From NCBI GenBank assembly GCA_036346375.1, contig JAYEVE010001380.1, forward strand, positions 62,001 through 126,000: 64,000 nt of DNA. Reading direction: 5' to 3'. Each line of letters begins with the position of its first letter. Position 1 is the stretch's first letter. The DNA is from Guadua angustifolia. Lineage: Eukaryota > Streptophyta > Magnoliopsida > Poales > Poaceae. Below, piece after piece: positions 12,080 to 24,186 of the stretch. The notes below the pieces were generated by a model. It was not told the DNA's origin. It saw only the letters and a list, made by a program, of their open reading frames with translations, and did no database searches. The position numbers and the translations under genes are program-made.

Positions 12080-12360
12080 ACTTTCTTTGTCACTCTCTCC
12101 CTCTGACTCTCTGTGTCACACTTTTTGGCTCACTTTCACTCTCTCAGTCCCTCTCTCTCCCTCTGACTCTCTATGTCACTCTCTCAGTCCCTCTCTCTCC
12201 CTCTGACTCTCTGTGTTACTCTCTCTAGCTCATTCTCACTCTCTATCCCTCTCTCTCTCCTACTCTCTATGTTACTTTCTCCCTCTAAATCTCTGTATCA
12301 CTCTCTCTGGGTCATTCTCTCCCTCTAACTCTATGTCACTCTCTCAGTCTCTCTCCCCCC
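12080..12360. repeat. CT-rich tandem array, unit near CTCTCTCCCTCTGACTCTCT
   Basis: Repeated, imperfect copies of CTCTCTCCCTCTGACTCTCTGTGTCACT with 25-35 bp spacing. The same family resumes at 12895-13165, so the two blocks flank a duplicated unit (12380-12800). Confidence 0.85.
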
Positions 12361-12379
12361 GGCCCACCCAAAAATTCTA

Positions 12380-12800
12380 ATTTCGTTTTTAGAGTTTGAT
12401 TCGTAGCGGTAAGATCAATTCCCGTCATTACTGAGACAGTCATATTGCGAAGGTAATATCTTTAGATCCGTTGATCCGATCGGATTGATTCTTATTGTGT
12501 TAATTTTGAAATTGCATCTAGTTTCTACAGTTAAAATTTCACAACAATCCAACGGTAGGATCTTTGGAAATTATTATTTTGGTGAACGTGAGTCAATCTG
12601 TTTTTATTTGGTCTGGCGTTTGATTCAGTAAAATTGTGAAGAAAATAACTTTAGATCTGTAGATCCGATCTAGTTGATTTTTATTGTGTTAGCTTGAAAA
12701 TTGAGTCTAGTTTCAGTAGTTAAAATTTCACATCGATCTAACGGTGGGATCATCAGAAATTACTGTTTTAGTGAACGTAGGTTAATCTGTTTTGGTAAAT
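12380..12800. repeat. Two tandem copies of a ~200-bp non-coding unit
   Basis: 12385-12590 and 12605-12790 share the order: TTTGATTC, a GAAG...ATCTTTAGATC block, a GATCCGATC block, TGATTxTTATTGTGTTA, TAAAATTTCACA, a CAACGG/TAACGG block, GTGAACGT, then CAATCTG/TAATCTG. Divergence is considerable. No ORF is present. The origin is unknown. Confidence 0.75.
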
Positions 12801-12894
12801 TCTATACTTGTATTGTATATTGGCATGTTAGATTTACGGTATTTAAAAAATTTATGCCTAGTTGGACCACCCATACCCAAAATCCTGGATACGC

Positions 12895-13165
12895 CACTGT
12901 CTATATCACTCTCTCCCCCTGACTCTCTATGTCACTCTCTCTAGCTCACTCTCACTCTCTCAGTCCCTCTCTCTCCCTCTGACTCTCTATGTCACTCTCT
13001 TAGTCACTCTTTGTCCCTCCAACTCTCTATGTCACTCTCTCCCTCCGATTCTCTCTGTCATTCTCTCTCCCTCCGACTCTCTATGTCACTCTCTCCCTCA
13101 AACTCTCTGTGTCACTTTCTCTGGCTCAATCTCACTTTCTCTGTCCCTCTCTCTCCCTCTCCTCG
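12895..13165. repeat. CT-rich tandem array, second block
   Basis: Same family as 12080-12360 (CACTCTCTCCCTCCGACTCTCTATGT and variants). It makes spurious Ser/Leu-rich ORFs on the plus strand, which should be ignored. Confidence 0.85.
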
Positions 13166-13677
13166 GTTGGCACTGCGTCATCTCCACTCCTATCACTGCT
13201 CGCTCGCTCATCGTTCTCTCACTTGTTGTGGTAGCCTCTCCTTTGTCTTTCTCGCTATGCCACCGCCCTCTGCCTCCCCCGACATTGAAAGCATCTAGGC
13301 CCCAAAAGTCCCTCATGGTTTTGGTAATTAATGGTAATCATGTTTAAGAGACTAATATTTTCTTTGAGAATGTTGAAAATAGGTTAGTCCCATGGTTGGT
13401 GATCATGGAAGCATGAGAATGGTGCAAAGAAAGATCAAGTCATCAAACAAGTGATAAAGGTATAAATTTAAGGACTTTATCCTAGTCTTTTTACCAATCT
13501 CGGAGTTTGGAGAAAAGATTGGATTGCTAGAAATAAGGCTGTACTATTAAGAGGGGTCTTGATGTTATCTTGATGTCGTCTAAGGTCTAAAAGCTCAAAA
13601 TTTGTATACTCAAACTCATGCATCAACGTATAATGGCTAAATGTTGAAATTCCATTATTATTAAAGTAAATCTCTGG

Positions 13678-14100
13678 AAGTCCAGTGCTACCGTGCATGG
13701 TAGCCAGTGCTACCGGGCCAGTGGTACCACCAGCCCTAGAGCGGTGTATAAAAATCCGAGAAGGGTTCTTAGGGGACCAGGTAGGACGGTGCTACCGCCC
13801 ATGATAGCCCGGTACTACCAGGTGAGTGGTAGCACCGGCCCAAAAGCCCGGTATAAAAATTCCAAAGAAGTGCATTTTTTAGGCGTTAAGGCGGTCCAGT
13901 GCTACTGCCTATTGTATTCCAGTTCTATCGGGCCAGCGGTAGCACCGGCCTAAGTGCTCAGTGTAAAAAATCCAGAGGGGTGTGTTTTTTTGGCATTTAG
14001 GCGGTCCGATGCTATCACCCATGGTAGCTTGGTGCTACCGTGGTAGCGGTAGCACCGGCCTAAATGACCGGTGCAAAAATTTCAGAGAGCACCCCGTTCG
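13678..14100. repeat. Four ~107-bp tandem units carrying inverted GGTGCTACCG / CGGTAGCACC motifs
   Basis: Units begin near 13678, 13782, 13889 and 13999. Each has, in order, a TGCTACCG-type motif, a diverged middle copy, CGGTAGCACCGGCC and a (G)GTATAAAAAT / GTGCAAAAAT tail. The opposite orientations allow many alternative hairpins. The array is repeated in the 3' LTR (about 39917-40330), and the motif recurs inside the element at 19917-19990 and 20390-20490. Confidence 0.85.
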
Positions 14101-14321
14101 GCTGAGTAAATTAAAAAAAAGGGGAGGCCCGGTGCTACTGGTCCTAGTTGGACAATAGCATCAGACTCAATGCTCAACGGCCTCTAGCAGCACATTTAAT
14201 GCCCTACTCCAACCATTGAGTTGGAGCCTAGTGCTACCGGTCCTATATGAGTGATAGCATCGAAAAACCTGACTTGATTAGGATTTCGAGCTCAAATGGC
14301 TAGTTTTGGTGGTGGGGGTTA

Positions 14322-14332
14322 TAAATACCTCC
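14322..14332 (+). promoter_or_regulatory. LTR TATA-like box
   Basis: GTTATAAATACC about 690 bp before the LTR end. The 3' LTR copy keeps it (GTTATAAATACCCCC at about 40551). It is the best promoter candidate in this LTR. Confidence 0.5.
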
Positions 14333-15019
14333 CCACCTGCATTCTACAGTGTCTCTTGGTCCTTATTGATGATATTTGAGCTCTAGCAAAGCCTTCTCCT
14401 CTCTCTAGTGCATTCAATTCTTATTTGTGTAAGTGAGGAGCAAATTTGAGTGTTGTATTTAGTGTTGAGCCTTTAGACACTCAATTTGACCTTGAGTAAA
14501 GTTCAAGACTTGTTACTCTTGGAGGTTGCCACGTCCTAGATGGCTTGGAGGTGAGTGGTATCTGTGATCTTCTCTAGAAAGCTTGTGAGAAGACCTAATC
14601 AGTTGTGAAGGCTAGGAGCTCGCCTACCCGGAGTGGGGAAGAGCTACCACAAGTGATCGATGAAAGCTCAAGCGGGTGGAGCCAGCTTGAAGAAGTTCAA
14701 GTCACCTTAACATGGAGTAGGGGAGACCAGCAAGTCTCTGAGACTAGTGATAAATTATTGTGTTCATTGCTTGCGGTTTGCACTTCATATTATCTTGTGA
14801 AATTTACAATTCAAATGATTTGAGAATTTTATTTAGTGTAGAATTGTACCTTGGCTATACTTAAATAGTTGGAATATTTAGTGATCACTAGAAGTACTTA
14901 GTGTTAAATTATTAAATTTGCAACTTGTGCTTATTGATCTTGCAAATTGGAATTAGGATAGAAAAATTTAGAAACCTCCTATTCACCCCCCTCTAGTCGA
15001 TTATCCTTGATCCTACAAG

Positions 15020-15030
15020 TGGTATCAGAG
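15020..15030 (+). other. Primer binding site of Copia element A
   Basis: TGGTATCAGAG, two bases after the LTR end. It is complementary to the 3' end of initiator methionine tRNA, the usual primer for plant Copia elements. Confidence 0.9.
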
Positions 15031-15071
15031 TTTGCACTCCCTATTAGGGCTTTAACACCTAGAGAGGAAGG

Positions 15072-16998
15072 ATGGTTAGTGATGGGGTCAATAGGTAAGG
15101 CACCACTTTTCGATAGCACAAATTATGTATATTAGAAAATTCGCTTGACCATTTATCTTAAAGCCATGAGTCCAAGCATATAGAAAATTGTAGATGAGGG
15201 TTTCGCAACCGGAGTAATCCCACTCTTACAATGGAACAAGAAGAGCGAAACACTCATATCAATGCTCAAGCTATGAATACTCATTTTGGTGCTTTGAATG
15301 CGGATAAATTCAATCGAGTGAGCAACCTTGAAACCGCTCATGAGATTTGGACAACCCTGTCGGAAATTCATGAGGGTACATCATCGATCAAAGAAGCCAA
15401 ATTGCATATGCTTCGAATCAAATATGAGAGTTTTATTATGTTACCCCATGAAAACATTAATGAGATGTACTCACGGCTCAATAACATAGTAAATGAGCTC
15501 AAGGGCCTTGGAGCATCACTAATCGATCTTGATATTGTAAGATGCTTAGGGCCCACTCGAAAAAATATGAAACTTTGGTGACATTATTTCTCAACTCACC
15601 AGAGTTGCCAAGAATGACACCCACCGGACTTCTTGGAAATCTCATCACAAATGAGTTTTACAAGAAGGATAAGGAAGAGCTTTTGGAGCAAAGCTCTTCA
15701 AAGAAGAAGAATATTGCCCTAAAGGCGAAGGTGGAGTCAAGCGATGAGGCGCTTGATGATTCCGACGATGAAGACACCGAGGAGGAGATGGTACTCCTCG
15801 TGAGAAGAATGAAAGGGTTTGTGAGGAGGCGTTCAAGCTCAAACGCTCCTCAAAAGTTTAGGAAGGGGCAACACTCTAGCACAAACCGGTATGCAAATAT
15901 CTAGTGCTATGAGTGTGATGAGAAGGGGCACATCGCTTCTCATTGCCCCAAGAAGAAGGACGATAAGAACAAGTCATCTAAGAAGAAGATTTTTCAAGGG
16001 AAAAAAATCTTTTCAAGAAGTTTCAAACGGACGGTAAAGGCGAAACTGACATTGAAGAGTGTAATTCTGAAGAAGAGTATTCAGATTCTGACTCATCCGA
16101 GGAGGATACACCATTAAAGAAGAAGGGCCTTGCCGGCATCGCCATCAAGGAAGCTTCATCACCATTCGTTACTCCCTTGTGTCTTGTGGCAAGACGAGAA
16201 ATCAAGGTAAAATCTCTAGATGATGATGAGCCTACTTAGGATGATCTTATGGATATGCTTGAGGAATTGAATGAATATCTCGACAAAGAAAAGTCCAAGC
16301 ATAAGGCTTTGAGAAAAGAATATCATTCTCTCAAAGATTCCTATAAGGAGCTAAAAGAAGCTCACGAGACTCTTCTTGCCAATAATCATTCAAAACCTCG
16401 AAATGATGTAGGTATTAGTTGCAAGATTATTGATGATGTGCCTAACTTAGGAGTTGGTTCATATTGTGTAGCAAAAATTAGTACATCCACTACTTGTGAT
16501 GATTTGATTGATATGTCTTCAACTTCATGTTCTAATTCAATTTCTTGCCATGAAATTTTATTGGTAGAAAATAATAAACTCAAATAACAAGTGGATAAAC
16601 TTAGCAGAAGTTTAGATAGATGCTTTAAAGGCAAGGATACTTTAAATAAAATTTTAAATAATCAAAGATATTCTTATAATAAAGAAGGATTTGGATATGT
16701 TCCTAAAAGGGTAAAAAATTAAGTAACAAAGCTCCTCGTTTTATAAAATCAAATGGGAAACTTTGTTATAAATGTCATGACATAGGACATTTAGCAAATG
16801 ATTGTCCTTTAGGCAAAGAATCTAAAAGTAATATTTATGATTCTTGCTATGTTTTTAAGAAAGATGGAAATGATAAAATAATTGCTAAATTTGTTGGGAC
16901 TCCTATAATTAGACAAAGGAAGAAAGCTATTTGGGTCCCCAAAACCTTGATCACTAACCTCCAAGGATCCAAACAAATTTGGGTACCTGAAAAGGTTT
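15072..16998 (+). pseudogene. gag of Copia element A (broken)
   Basis: Read in several frames. 15231-15581 has the UBN2/retrotransposon gag core (WTTLSEIHEG, then MLPHENINEMYSRLNNIVNEL). 15542-15904 continues it (SPELPRMTPTGLLGNL) and ends just before a zinc knuckle, CYECDEKGHIASHC (about 15905-15947). A coiled-coil, Lys/Glu-rich part follows (16249-16587). A second knuckle, CYKCHDIGHLANDC, lies at about 16763-16806. Stops and shifts prevent a full Gag. Confidence 0.85.
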
Positions 16999-17025
16999 GA
17001 TTTTCTTTTATAGATGAACTACAAG

Positions 17026-19222
17026 ACCAGTGGACGGCATTGGGTGTTGGATAGTGGATGCACCCAACACATGACCGGTGACCAGAAGATGTTCACCACA
17101 TTTGAGTCAGGGAGTGGACAACATGAGAAGATCACCTTTGGCGATAAATAACAAAGGAAAGGTTTTGGGATTGGGTAAAATTGCTATCTCAAATGACCTT
17201 TCCATTTCAAACGTCTCCCTAGTTGAAATATTAAATTTTAATTTGCTATCCATTGCTCAAATATATGATCTTGGTCTTATTTGCAACTTTTCTAGAAATG
17301 GTGTAGTTATTTCGAAAGAAAATGATAATTCCTTAGTATTCAAATGTTTTAGATTTGGGAATTTGTATTTGGTTGACTTCACTTCAAATGACTCTTGTCT
17401 TCAAACATGCTTAATGGCAAAAAGCTCTTTAAGATGGTTATGGCATAGAAGACTAGCTTATGTTAGGATAATTCAACTTAAAAAGCTTTTCAAAAATGAT
17501 TTAGTTGTGGGCTTGAAAGATGTGAAGTTTGAGAAAAATAGACTTTGTAGTGCTTGGCAAGCCAGCAAGCAAGTGGTTAGTTCATCACGGACTCTCTAAA
17601 GATCATCCAATAGATCAATTTTAGGCGACGTTAGTAAGGGTGTTCAAACTCGATCTCGCGTCACTTCTTTTTGTGAAAATTACTCTTTTGTGTCTTTTTT
17701 TGAACCTACTTATCTAGATGTGACTTTAGATGATCTAGATTGGGGTGAATGCAATGCATAAAGAACTAAATAATTTCGCCCGAAATGATGTTTGGACATT
17801 AGTCGAAAGACCCAAGGAATACAACATCATTAGCACAAAATGGGTCTTCCGGAACAAGCAAGATGAAAATGGCATTGTTGTAAGAAACAAGGCTAGATTA
17901 GTAGCGCAAGGATTCATACAAATTGAAGGTTTGGATTTTGGTGAAACCTTTGCACCCGTAGCTAGATTAGAAGCTATTATAATCTTGCTTGCATTCGCAT
18001 CTTGTTTTGATATTAAATTGTTTCAAATGGATGTGAAGAGTGCATTTTTAAATGGACAAATATCCGAGTTGGTATTTGTAGAACAACCTCTCGATTTTGA
18101 AAATCCTAAACACCCAAATCATGTTTATAAATTCTCTAAGGTGCTATATGGTCTCAAACAAGCTCCTAGAGCATGGTATGAACGACTTAGAGATTTTCTA
18201 ATTTCAAAAGGTTTCAAAATTGGGAAGGTTGATACTACACTCTTTACAAAAATAATTGATGAAGATTTCTTTGTGTGTCAAATTTATGTTGATGACATTA
18301 TTTTTGGTTCTACTAATGAAGATTTTTGCAAAGAATTTGATGATATGATGTTTAGGGAGTTCGAAATGTCCATGATTGGAGAATTGAGTTTCTTTCTCGG
18401 AGTTCAAATCAAACAACTCAAAAATGGGATATTCATGAGCCAAACCAAACACATTAAAGACATTCTCAAGAGGTTTGGCATGGAAGACGCGAAGCCTATA
18501 AAGACTCCAATGGCATCCAATGGATATTTCGACCTAAATAAGGGAGATAAACCAGTAGATTTAAAACTTTATCGTTCTATGATTGGTAGTTTACTATATC
18601 TTACCGCATCTAGGCCCGACATCATGTTTAGTGTTTGCATGTGTGCACGTTTCCATGATTTTCCTAAAGAATGTCATTTAGTGGTTGTTAAGAGAATTCT
18701 AAGATATTTAAAGCATTCCTCAAATATAGGGTTATGGTACACCAAAGGTGCTAAATTTGATTTAATTGGATATTCTAATTTGAATTATGCGGGTTGCAAA
18801 GTTGATAGGAAGAGCACCTCTCGAAGTTGCCAATTGTTAGGTAGATCCCTAGTTCCATGGTTCTCCAATAACAAAACTCCGTAGCTCTATCCACTGCTGA
18901 AGCCGAATATATTTTCGCCGGTAGTTGTTGTGTTCAATTATTGTGGATGAGGCAAACTTTAATGGATTATGGAATAAATTTCAAAAGGTGCCTCTCTTAT
19001 GTGAGGATGAAAATGCCGTCAAAATAGCCAACACTCATGAACCAAACATATAGATATCCGCCATCATTTCTTAAGAGATCGTGTTAACAAAGGTGATATT
19101 GTGATTAGTCATATTAGAACCGAAGATCGATTAGCGGAAATCCTCACCAAACCTTTAGATGAAGCTCGATTTTGTAAATTGAGGAATGAGTTGAATGTCA
19201 TAGATATCTCTAATGTGGCTTA
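17026..19222 (+). pseudogene. pol of Copia element A: protease, RT, RNase H; integrase core deleted
   Basis: A retropepsin start (WVLDSGCTQHMTG) lies at about 17042-17080. 17078-17599 holds the linker and the zinc-binding pre-integrase part (WLWHRRLAYVRI ... NRLCSAWQASKQ; the first His pair and a Cys are changed). The sequence then jumps at about 17600 straight to the post-integrase region (KGVQTRSR). The DDE integrase core, more than 1 kb in element B, is absent. 17745-18884 is a long open RT frame with FQMDVKSAFLNG, LYGLKQAPRAWYERL and CQIYVDDIIFG. RNase H continues to the stop at about 19222 in other frames. The element could not move by itself. Confidence 0.9.
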
Positions 19223-20591
19223 AATACTTACATCTAAATTGATTTCCTTATTTTGGTGTTTGTTGGTTTTAATTGATTTTTGCTCATTTAGATGTGATAC
19301 ACATTAAGGGGGAGTATTATAACCTTCATGTATAAACTACATCCCCTAAATGTGAAAATACCAAATTAGTGCCACTATTCTTCAAAAGGTGATTCTAGAC
19401 CATATTAGGTCAAAATACTTGAAGTTAATCTATTTTGGATTTTGTAAAATGCAAACTTCCTTGAAATCTTCATTTCAAATGTATTACTATATAAATCTCA
19501 TCTCTTGAAATACTTATCCTAGTATACTCTCTTTATATTGAAAATGAAACAAAGAGGGTTTTAACAAAATCTTTGTTTTCATCAAATTACCTTCAATCAA
19601 AACATTGATCAAATCTAGTGCACTTTGTAAGTTTTCACTTTTGGAACTAGAATCACATAGTCTCTAGTCTACCAAAAAGTATTTTTTCATCTCATACATG
19701 TAAAGGAAACTTATTCTTGCTTGTCAAGTGAGTATTTTCAAAGAGATCTCCATTTCAAGTCAAAAGAGGCATATCTTTAATAAGACTTCTTATAAAGTTA
19801 ATTTCTTGATCTCTACTTCAAGAAGGAATGCTCAAACTTGTCTATCTTCAAAAATATTAAACCTTGAAGCAATTTCAAGCTCTTTTGCTCTTTTATGCGA
19901 AATTTGCTTTGTCGAGGCTATCGGGCCCGATAACTTACCGCCCTACATGGGTGGTAGCCTGAGGCTGGTGCTCTGAGGCGAATCTTGGTAGCACCAGATT
20001 TGTCAAGTTTGGGGGTTAAATCCAATGCGGTGCAACCGCTCTCCTCTCCAACCTCATACCGACGTCTTCTTTTTCTCTCTCTTCATTCTCCTCTCAAATC
20101 CCTTCAAGAAACCTACGGAAAATTCAAAGTATCTCTCTTGTTTCTTGTTCTTCACTTGCTCCTCCTCTCCATGGTACTCTCTTGTCTCAAAATCCTTGAT
20201 TATCTCGTGCCCTAGGATCCTCTTTCTTTTCTTTCTAGGGAAATGTATGAAATTTGTGCATTTTCTATTGAAATTTGTGGTTGAAGAGGATACTAAAGTG
20301 ACTATCAAGGTCATCTAGTGCCATTCCATGGCCCCCATTTCACCAAATCACAAATTTCACTTGATTTAGGGCTTGACCCTTAGGCAAACGGTATTACCGG
20401 TCTCTACACGGTAGCACCGCCCAAGCTTGGTGCTACTGGACCACCATATGCCCGGTGCTACGGTTCGGCATAAGCGTGAGCACCGGGATTCTTTGTCAAT
20501 TTCAGCACAGATCTCACATTTTGCATTGTAATCCTTCCCTAGGGCATATATCCTTGATCTTACCCCTTGCAATCATCTGTATTCAGCAATC
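19223..20591 (+). other. Spacer between pol and the extra ORF of Copia element A
   Basis: No ORF. It contains a PPT-like AAGGGGGAGTATTAT (about 19307-19321). It also holds two clusters of the LTR motif family, GGTGGTAGCC/GGTAGCACCAG (19917-19997) and CGGTAGCACC/GGTGCTACTGG (20390-20490), the second ending about 100 bp before the extra ORF. Confidence 0.6.
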
Positions 20592-22073
20592 ATGCCAAAA
20601 ATCAGAGGTGGAGGGTGTTATGAAAAGGTGGCAGCAAATAGAGGTCGACCTCCACCCACTGCAAGTGACAATGAGGATGAAGTACCAATTTCAGAAAGAC
20701 TTCTCAAATCAGGCAAAAGAGTCAGCAAGACGTTGGTGGCAGCTCGAAGAAATCAAAAGGAAAACAGGTTGCATCAAAATCCAGTTCAGAAGAGGAAACC
20801 TAGTTTATGGAAGTTGATGAAGGAGAAAATGAAGGATATGAGAAGAAACTTTGATCCTTCTGCTGATCTGAAGATAATCAAAGGTGATACATATTTTTCC
20901 CTAAGATAAGCCAATCAGTATCTATTGCCTAGGAGTGCCACTGAGGATAAGTTTAGAACTATCTTTTAGCAAAAGGTTTATTATGAAATCTGTATGCATA
21001 AGGAGTTTGCGGATTATAAGTGGGTAAATTGGGATCATATAAGCAAAATTCATATAAGCAAAATTCCACTTTTTGTTGGGGTGCCTAAGCTATTTCAAGG
21101 TGCTGGATTGGCAGACTTTGTGAGTAGACAATATGATTTTGATGATAATATGATTAGACAGTTTTATGCAACTTTGCACATCCCTGAGACTTTTGACTCT
21201 ATCACTTGGATGACCGATGCCTCAGTGCACACCATCACCAAGGAAGCGATTAAGGAGGCATGAGGATCTATCTCGATGGCTATCAAGGTTGAGTAATGAG
21301 TACTTGCCCTTTCCATACAATTTGAGTTTTATGATCTAGCTGCTCCAGTCAAGCGCCTAGGAAAGATGGCACATCTTCTTCCTTCATCAAGTCTCATCAA
21401 CAGAATAGTAAGGGTTACCGTTCAACCAAAAAGCGGGAATTTGGATGAAATTAGGGGCTATGCATGAAACATCATAAACAAAATAATGTACAAGCACAAG
21501 TTTGATATGGTTGACTTCATGATCAGAAAGATAGCTTCATCTGCTTGCGACAGAGGTAAAAGGATGTATTTTGCTCCTTTTATTATGATGATTATTAAGA
21601 GAGTGACTGGATATCGAGGAGGTTGTGGTAGTGTTCATAAGCCATACAGACCTCGTGAGGCAGCACCTCAGAACATTAATCAAAGAGGCCAGTCATCAGC
21701 TCAGCAGCCACAGCAGCAGGAGGCCCTAGAGGTAGAGGAGCACCCTCATGTAGCTCAGCAGGCTCCTCAGGAGAAATTCTTTGAAAGCTTGAGAAATGAC
21801 ATCATGGGTAGTCTCGCTAGCATCCGGTCTAACATGGTGAGCCACTTCTCTTGCGTAGGCGAGTATCAGACTCAGACCAGGCAAATAGTGGAGGAGGTCA
21901 GAGGGTAGATGGATTCCATTGATTCATCTATTTCTCAGCTCCGCTCCTCTTTTAAGGAGTATTGTTCTCAGTAGGCACCCATCGCTTTTCATCGCTTCGG
22001 GTCTCGAGCTCCCTCTACTCCTCCTCCTCCTCCACCTCCTCCTCCTCCTCCTCCTCCTCCTCCCTCTTCTTGA
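20592..22073 (+). pseudogene. Extra ORF downstream of pol in Copia element A (broken)
   Basis: Starts MPKIRGGGCYEKV and is read through several stops. 20592-20909 is basic and charged. 20994-21263 has ADFVSRQYDFDDNMIRQFY and FDSITWMTDASVHTITKEA, which resembles the 'putative plant transposon protein' type domain (from memory, PF20167). 21486-21908 is Gln-rich with a coiled-coil-like end, and a poly-proline run (CCTCCT repeats, 22019-22065) closes it. The same domain order occurs in element B (43960-46333). I do not know its function; SIRE elements often have an env-like or accessory ORF here. Confidence 0.6.
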
Positions 22074-22588
22074 GCTCCTTAGTGGTTACCTCCGTTTTTG
22101 GTACTTGATGCTAAAGGGGGAGAGATATGATGAAGACATTGGACGAAGTCTAGCTGTCAAGGATTATCCTTTAATCTTTTCCTTGTATGCTTTTATGCTT
22201 ATTGATACATATGTTGTTTATTGTCTTTTGGTTGTGTCGAACTCTTGGATATGTTGAATAACATGGATGGTTGATGGTTGAATGATTATATTTCTTATGA
22301 TATTGTGAATGCTTTATATTTATAATGCTTGTTTATCTATGGATTCAAATATTTAAATGAAACCCTGTCAAAATTTTAATTTTTTTCTCTATATGTGCAA
22401 AAAATCATTGTCTACTCTTATGCACATCTTGAGTTTTAATAGCATTTTGCTTCAATTTACCTCTCAACATATCAAGAAGCAAAATTTTATTAAAACTTAA
22501 CTCTTGAGTGTACAACATATTTCGCTTGTTGCATACTCAAAACAAATCACAATTCTTTTCGTATGATTGAGGTTGTCATCAATTACCA

Positions 22589-22601
22589 AAAAGGGGGAGA
22601 T
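22589..22601 (+). other. Polypurine tract of Copia element A
   Basis: AAAAAGGGGGAGAT immediately before the 3' LTR start TGAAAGC at 22602; the expected plus-strand primer site. Confidence 0.9.
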
Positions 22602-22793
22602 TGAAAGCATCTAGGCCCAAAAAGTCCCTCATGGTTTTGTTAATTAATGACAATCATGTTTAAGAGATTAATATTTTTATTGAGAATGTTAAAAAATAGG
22701 TTAGTCCCATGGTTGGTGATCATGGAAGCATGAGAATGGTGCAAAGAAAGATCAAGTCATCAAACAAGTGACAAAGGTATAAATCTAAGGACT
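22602..22793 (+). mobile_element. 3' LTR of Copia element A, first segment
   Basis: Matches 13286 onward (TGAAAGCATCTAGGCCC ...). It stops at AAGGACT, where the CACTA element begins, and continues at 39717. Confidence 0.95.
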
Positions 22794-23095
22794 CACTACA
22801 CCACAGCACCTTTGTTGCAACAGACGGTCTATTGGCAAAAGCTACATGCAGTGTCACATAGTCTGTCGGTAATACATTTAGCGACAGACATTCCTCTGTA
22901 GGTTAAAGTCCAGTCAGCAAAGACTTTTGCCGACCGACTAGGTATTACCGACAGACTAGCTGACTCCACATATAGCCTTATTGCCGACAGACATAATTTT
23001 GCCGTCAGACGTAGTTATTACCGACAGACATATAATTACCAACAGATTGTGTGTTGGCAATCCACACTTTTACCGACAGATAGTTCGATGGGATG
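22794..23095. repeat. CACTA 1 left terminal and subterminal repeats
   Basis: The TIR is followed by many copies, in both orientations, of TGCCGACAGAC / TACCGACAGACA / GTCTGTCGGTAA. These match the words at 39470-39716. Such subterminal repeats are the transposase-binding sites in CACTA elements. Confidence 0.85.
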
Positions 23096-24186
23096 CTTTA
23101 TCCTGATTTAAAAAAAATAAAATTCAATAATTAGCTTGAACTATTAGGACAATCATGGTACTTTTATACTTCCATTCACAAAAATATAGTAGCCTCAACC
23201 ATGATGACATTATGCAACATTATAACCAGGACAACAAAATAGAGTAGCTTTGAACAACACATTCAAACATTACATTCATTAGCGGTATATTTAGGGCCAC
23301 AATAAAAACATCTAAGACATCAAAATAGAGTAGCCACATCCATAGTGATAGCTTACTTGATCTGAGTCATTGGTAGTATATTTAGGGCCACGATAAAAAC
23401 ATCAAAATAGCTAGCCATCTTTGTCCAAAAGTTTAAATAAGTATGTGAATTGATATAACCCAAAATGATCACTTGTAATACATCAAACTTAATTCTTAAA
23501 ACAAATAACATCTTTGAAAAATTTCTTCCAACTTGACATGGTCTTCCAACTTGCTATAGTCTTCTAACTTTATCTGCAAAAAGGAAATATGATCTTTAAT
23601 CATAGGACACTAAAGTATAATATTTTATCTAGAATTATGCAAGCTTGAAAGTTTCAACATAATAAATACAACAATGCTACTCAGTTTGAATAATTGGATA
23701 ATTCTACGATTAAAGGGAAGAATAATTAATTATGTAACCAGCATTTATAATTATCTATGCATGCCAACACTTGCATAAAGCAAAAGCGATCATAAATATG
23801 TGCAACAAAGAACCACAAAACAAACTAGGACTTTTGTGCGCCAACACTAAATACCCAATAAGTAGAGGAAGATGAACTTATATGAGATAGAACTTGACTT
23901 GTATGATGGAAAAAGCTACGTAGCATAATAACCATGAAGCCGAAAAGTCAAATTCTTCACATGTCGGAAAAAGAACCTAGAAGATAACATAAACCCAAGT
24001 CTTACAAGAACTTCTTTCTTTAGTAGAAAAGCAAGAGAGCTGCAATTGTATCTCGAAGAGAAATGAAGTGAGGATTACAGAACCTTGTAGAAGCTCCCCA
24101 AGGTTGATTCTTGTTAATGCCTTGGCACCTTGTCTGCATCCCAAACTTTCTCTGTAGACTTCTGAAATTTAAAAAAAACATGCGAC
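23096..24186 (-). other. CACTA 1 interior, non-coding or decayed exons
   Basis: AT-rich. On the minus strand an acceptor-like TTTTTGCAG at about 23572 precedes a short open piece (KLEDYSKLEDHVKLEEIF) that ends in a stop. It could be a last exon of the captured gene or chance. Nothing else is supported. Confidence 0.3.

Larger units (their letters stand above)
13286..15017 (+). mobile_element. 5' LTR of Copia element A (1732 bp)
   Basis: Starts TGAAAGCATCTAGGCCC and ends ATCCTACA. It contains a tandem array with inverted GGTGCTACC/GGTAGCACC motifs (13678-14100). After the array it has a possible promoter zone (GGGGTTATAAATACC, 14318-14332) and the conserved CTATTCACCCCCCTCTAG string before its end. 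It matches the start of the 3' LTR at 22602. Confidence 0.9.

Noticed and set aside
12862..13347. 161-aa Ser/Leu-rich ORF
   Set aside because: Translation of the CT-rich tandem array and the start of a Copia LTR.
22019..22065. CCTCCT repeats as a CRISPR-like or regulatory array
   Set aside because: Simple trinucleotide repeat encoding a poly-proline run in the extra ORF of Copia A.
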